From Novosphingobium capsulatum NBRC 12533 (lineage in GTDB: Bacteria > Pseudomonadota > Alphaproteobacteria > Sphingomonadales > Sphingomonadaceae): a stretch of DNA of 64,000 nt. The translations under genes and the position numbers were made by a program. The stretch's first letter is position 1, and every line of letters starts with the position of its first letter. Shown here piece by piece: positions 62,399-64,000 of the stretch. The stretch is from contig NZ_BCYV01000016.1 of NCBI RefSeq assembly GCF_001598375.1, positions 1 to 64,000 on the forward strand, in the 5' to 3' direction. The notes beneath the pieces are model-generated. The model did no database searches. It was given only the letters and a program-made list of their open reading frames with translations, and had not been told where the DNA came from.

Positions 62399-62929
62399 TC
62401 AGGGGGCTGCGTCAGCCAGGGTGGCGCCATCCCAGTGTTCATCGGCCTTGCCATCGACAAAGCGCCACATGTCGAACCAGGTGGTGGTATAGGTCTTGCC
62501 CGGGTTCTTGGGGTCCTTGAGCGTGCGCACCATGCTCACGACCACGCGATCGCCCTCGGCCGTGACCGCGGCGACCGGGGTGGCCATGTGCGCCGGGCAT
62601 GCCTTGGGCTGCACCTTGACTACCTGGGTGAAGAAATGGACCACGGTATCGCGGCCCGAGGGCACCATCGGGTTGTGCTGGTGATAGGCCGGGGTAAGGT
62701 ATTGATCCGCCTTGTCCCAATGCCCGCATTCCAAAAGGTCTTTGACGATATGGAGTGCGGCCTGCTTGTTGCGGTTGAGCACTGGATCGGGGCTGGTGAA
62801 CAGGCTTTCGGGATCGGGCACCGCCACCACCGCTTCCTGCGCGTGAACGGGCGTTGGCAGACTGGCCAGGGGCACGGCGGCCAGCGGCAGGGCGAAAAGG
62901 CCGGCGGCGATCAGGGCATGGCGTAGCAT
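62399..62929 (-). CDS. SnoaL-like (NTF2-fold) exported protein
   Basis: 176 residues with a signal peptide ending at VHA-QE. NKQAALHIVKDLLECGHWDKADQYL, the HNPMVPSGRDTV segment and TWFDMWRFVDGKADEHWD match the SnoaL-like branch of the NTF2 fold. These proteins are small binding proteins or isomerases with no common function. It lies 101 bases upstream of puuB on the same strand, but a role in polyamine use is not evident. Confidence 0.85.
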   Translation of the reverse strand: MLRHALIAAGLFALPLAAVPLASLPTPVHAQEAVVAVPDPESLFTSPDPVLNRNKQAALHIVKDLLECGHWDKADQYLTPAYHQHNPMVPSGRDTVVHFFTQVVKVQPKACPAHMATPVAAVTAEGDRVVVSMVRTLKDPKNPGKTYTTTWFDMWRFVDGKADEHWDGATLADAAP

Positions 62930-62957
62930 CGTTGGCTCCCTCCTTACGAAAACGGCG

Positions 62958-63308
62958 TTACAGCGGCAGGCCCAGCCGGGGGCCGATCCAGACCATCAGG
63001 CTGTAGAGCGCAATGGTGAGCGCGCAACCAGCCAGCAGCGCCGACCAGAACCCGGCGCCGTGGCGCAGCAGGGCCGGGATCAGCAGGAACATCGGCAGCG
63101 AGGGCAGCACATACCAGAACGTGGCCCCGGCATGGGCCGCCATGTTTTCGGCATCGGGGCGATCGTGCCACAGCCAGATCATGCCGATCACCGACACCAG
63201 CGGCAGCGACGCAATCAGTGCGCCAAAACCGGGATAGCGCTTGGCAAGGGTGGAGGCGGTGGCGATCAGCACGCCGGAAATGGCGGCCTTGAGAGCAAGC
63301 TGCAACAT
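62958..63308 (-). CDS. DUF3147 family small membrane protein
   Basis: 116 residues with four membrane helices. RYPGFGALIASLPLVSVIGMIWLW is the conserved segment of this family. Its function is unknown. It is 28 bases upstream of the SnoaL-like gene and may be cotranscribed with it. Confidence 0.85.
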   Translation of the reverse strand: MLQLALKAAISGVLIATASTLAKRYPGFGALIASLPLVSVIGMIWLWHDRPDAENMAAHAGATFWYVLPSLPMFLLIPALLRHGAGFWSALLAGCALTIALYSLMVWIGPRLGLPL

Positions 63309-63432
63309 GGTGCGCCGGTGTTACGGCAGCCGCGCCGCGTTGCCTAGCGCTGCTTGGCCAAATGGGGTGCTGGCAGGAGGGGTGAGGATGGGTGGGTAGC
63401 TGCTGCTTGTGCCGCCATTGTCGCATGGTAAC

Positions 63433-63524
63433 AAGCGGGACCCCGGATCAAGTCCGGGGTGACGAGAAATTTGAGATAAATTATTTTCTCACCGTCACCC
63501 CGGACTTGATCCGGGGTCCCGCTT
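63433..63524. repeat. Long perfect inverted repeat, 32-base arms
   Basis: The arms at 63433-63464 and 63493-63524 are exact reverse complements, around a 28-base AT-rich centre. Each arm contains GGACCCCGGATCAAGTCCGG, itself partly palindromic. The sequence type is widely scattered in alphaproteobacterial intergenic regions. As RNA it would form a very stable hairpin. Confidence 0.9.
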
Positions 63525-63576
63525 TCCTGTTGGCGCATGCCACGTTCGAAATTGGGCGATTGTCGGCATATTTGGC

Positions 63577-63632
63577 TCGCGCAGAGGCGCAGAGAGGCTC
63601 TTCAATCTCCGCGCCTCAGCGCCTCTGCGCGA
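63577..63632. repeat. Inverted repeat with 14-base arms
   Basis: TCGCGCAGAGGCGC (63577-63590) and its exact reverse complement (63619-63632) flank a centre containing further GCGCCTC / GAGGCGC-like pieces. The unit GCGCAGAGGCGCAGAG is, to my knowledge, a common dispersed repeat in sphingomonad genomes. Confidence 0.8.
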
Positions 63633-63697
63633 ACACTTTTTCCTATATCGTTGATAGAAATATAAATCTCTATCTACAGCGTCGCCCAACACCGCGA

Positions 63698-64000
63698 TCA
63701 GCCCAGCAGTATGACCGGGGCCTTGGTGTTCCAGCTCAGCCATACCGCCTCGCCCACGGGCAGGGCGGAGACGAGCGAGCGTTCGCCGTTGGCGCGGGCC
63801 ACCTTGAAGGTTGCGCCGCTGGACGTTTCCACATCGTAGAGCGTCTGGCTGCCGAGGTAGGCGGAGCGCACGATCGTGCCGGCCACCACGTTGGCCTGCG
63901 GGCAGGCGTCGGGGCCGGCGGGGCGGCCTTCGCTGGCCGGGGTCATCGTGATCTTTTCCGGGCGGATGCCGGCCCACACCGGCGTATCGGGCGCGCCGGT
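63698..64000 (-). CDS. potA: Polyamine ABC transporter ATP-binding protein, C-terminal end only
   Basis: About 100 C-terminal residues; the gene runs out of the window. WAGIRPEKITMT begins a TOBE_2 domain, continued by VVAGTIVRSAYLGSQTLYDVE and VSALPVGEAVWLSW. TOBE_2 domains close the ATPases of polyamine and related ABC importers. The nearby potF-puuAB genes point to putrescine or spermidine. The catalytic Walker motifs would lie outside the window, so PotA/PotG cannot be told apart. Confidence 0.82.
   Translation of the reverse strand, partial: TGAPDTPVWAGIRPEKITMTPASEGRPAGPDACPQANVVAGTIVRSAYLGSQTLYDVETSSGATFKVARANGERSLVSALPVGEAVWLSWNTKAPVILLG

Larger units (their letters stand above)
63309..63697. 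other. 389-base intergenic region with two inverted repeats
   Basis: No gene is seen. The region holds a perfect 32-base-arm inverted repeat (63433-63524) and a 14-base-arm inverted repeat (63577-63632). Between and beyond these the sequence is more AT-rich than its surroundings. It separates the potA-type gene from the small membrane protein gene. Confidence 0.7.

Overview
The window is GC-rich chromosomal DNA from an alphaproteobacterium, most likely a sphingomonad close to Novosphingobium. The basis is the Xanthomonas/Caulobacter-type TonB-dependent receptor, the cupin-like plus flavin-halogenase cassette, the hemC-hemD and tsaD-gpsA neighbourhood, the surA-pdxA-rsmA run, and the strong GC3 codon bias. 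The genus is an inference. I see no insertion sequence, phage gene, tRNA, rRNA or CRISPR array.

Layout. 1-9.4 kb is a plus-strand beta-glucan (laminarin-like) utilisation locus: cupin-like protein (5' end outside the window), flavin-dependent tryptophan-halogenase homologue, GH16 endo-glucanase, LacI regulator, MFS permease, GH3 beta-glucosidase and FucP/GluP-type hexose permease. It closes with a clear intrinsic terminator. 9.5-13.4 kb is a valine-degradation operon: isobutyryl-CoA dehydrogenase, 3-hydroxyisobutyryl-CoA hydrolase, enoyl-CoA hydratase and 3-hydroxyisobutyrate dehydrogenase.

13.5-41.9 kb is the centrepiece, a glycoprotein N-glycan utilisation locus. A minus-strand operon holds the TonB receptor, a GH92 alpha-mannosidase, an unrecognised 768-residue TIM-barrel-like protein (candidate new glycosidase) and an unrecognised 824-residue exported protein. 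Next to it lie a CutC-family gene and a Tat-exported GH2 beta-galactosidase. A tightly overlapping plus-strand operon holds GH20 hexosaminidase, GH2 beta-mannosidase, GH3-PA14, GH125 alpha-1,6-mannosidase and GH29 fucosidase. A type-B carboxylesterase and an OprB porin follow on the minus strand. Together these would import a glycan through the receptor and porin and trim it from both ends: Gal, Fuc, GlcNAc, the alpha-mannoses, the core beta-mannose and perhaps xylose.

The 571-base gap at 41.9-42.5 kb holds a palindromic operator cluster and, on the plus strand, a promoter / pseudoknot / terminator arrangement that looks like an undescribed small RNA of about 110 nt. 42.5-48.6 kb carries acetyl-CoA synthetase, a DUF3237 protein with an amidohydrolase, and an AcpA-type phosphatase. 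48.6-58.3 kb is housekeeping: haem synthesis (hemC, hemD and a membrane protein), tsaD-gpsA-flippase, and rsmA-pdxA-surA. 58.5-64 kb is a polyamine cluster: PotF-like binding protein, gamma-glutamylputrescine synthetase and oxidase, and, at the window edge, the end of a PotA-type ATPase, with two small unrelated genes between.

Dispersed intergenic inverted repeats of two or three kinds occur at 13.46, 46.76, 56.75, 63.43 and 63.58 kb. All functional calls are from reading the sequence and family knowledge; no database search was run.
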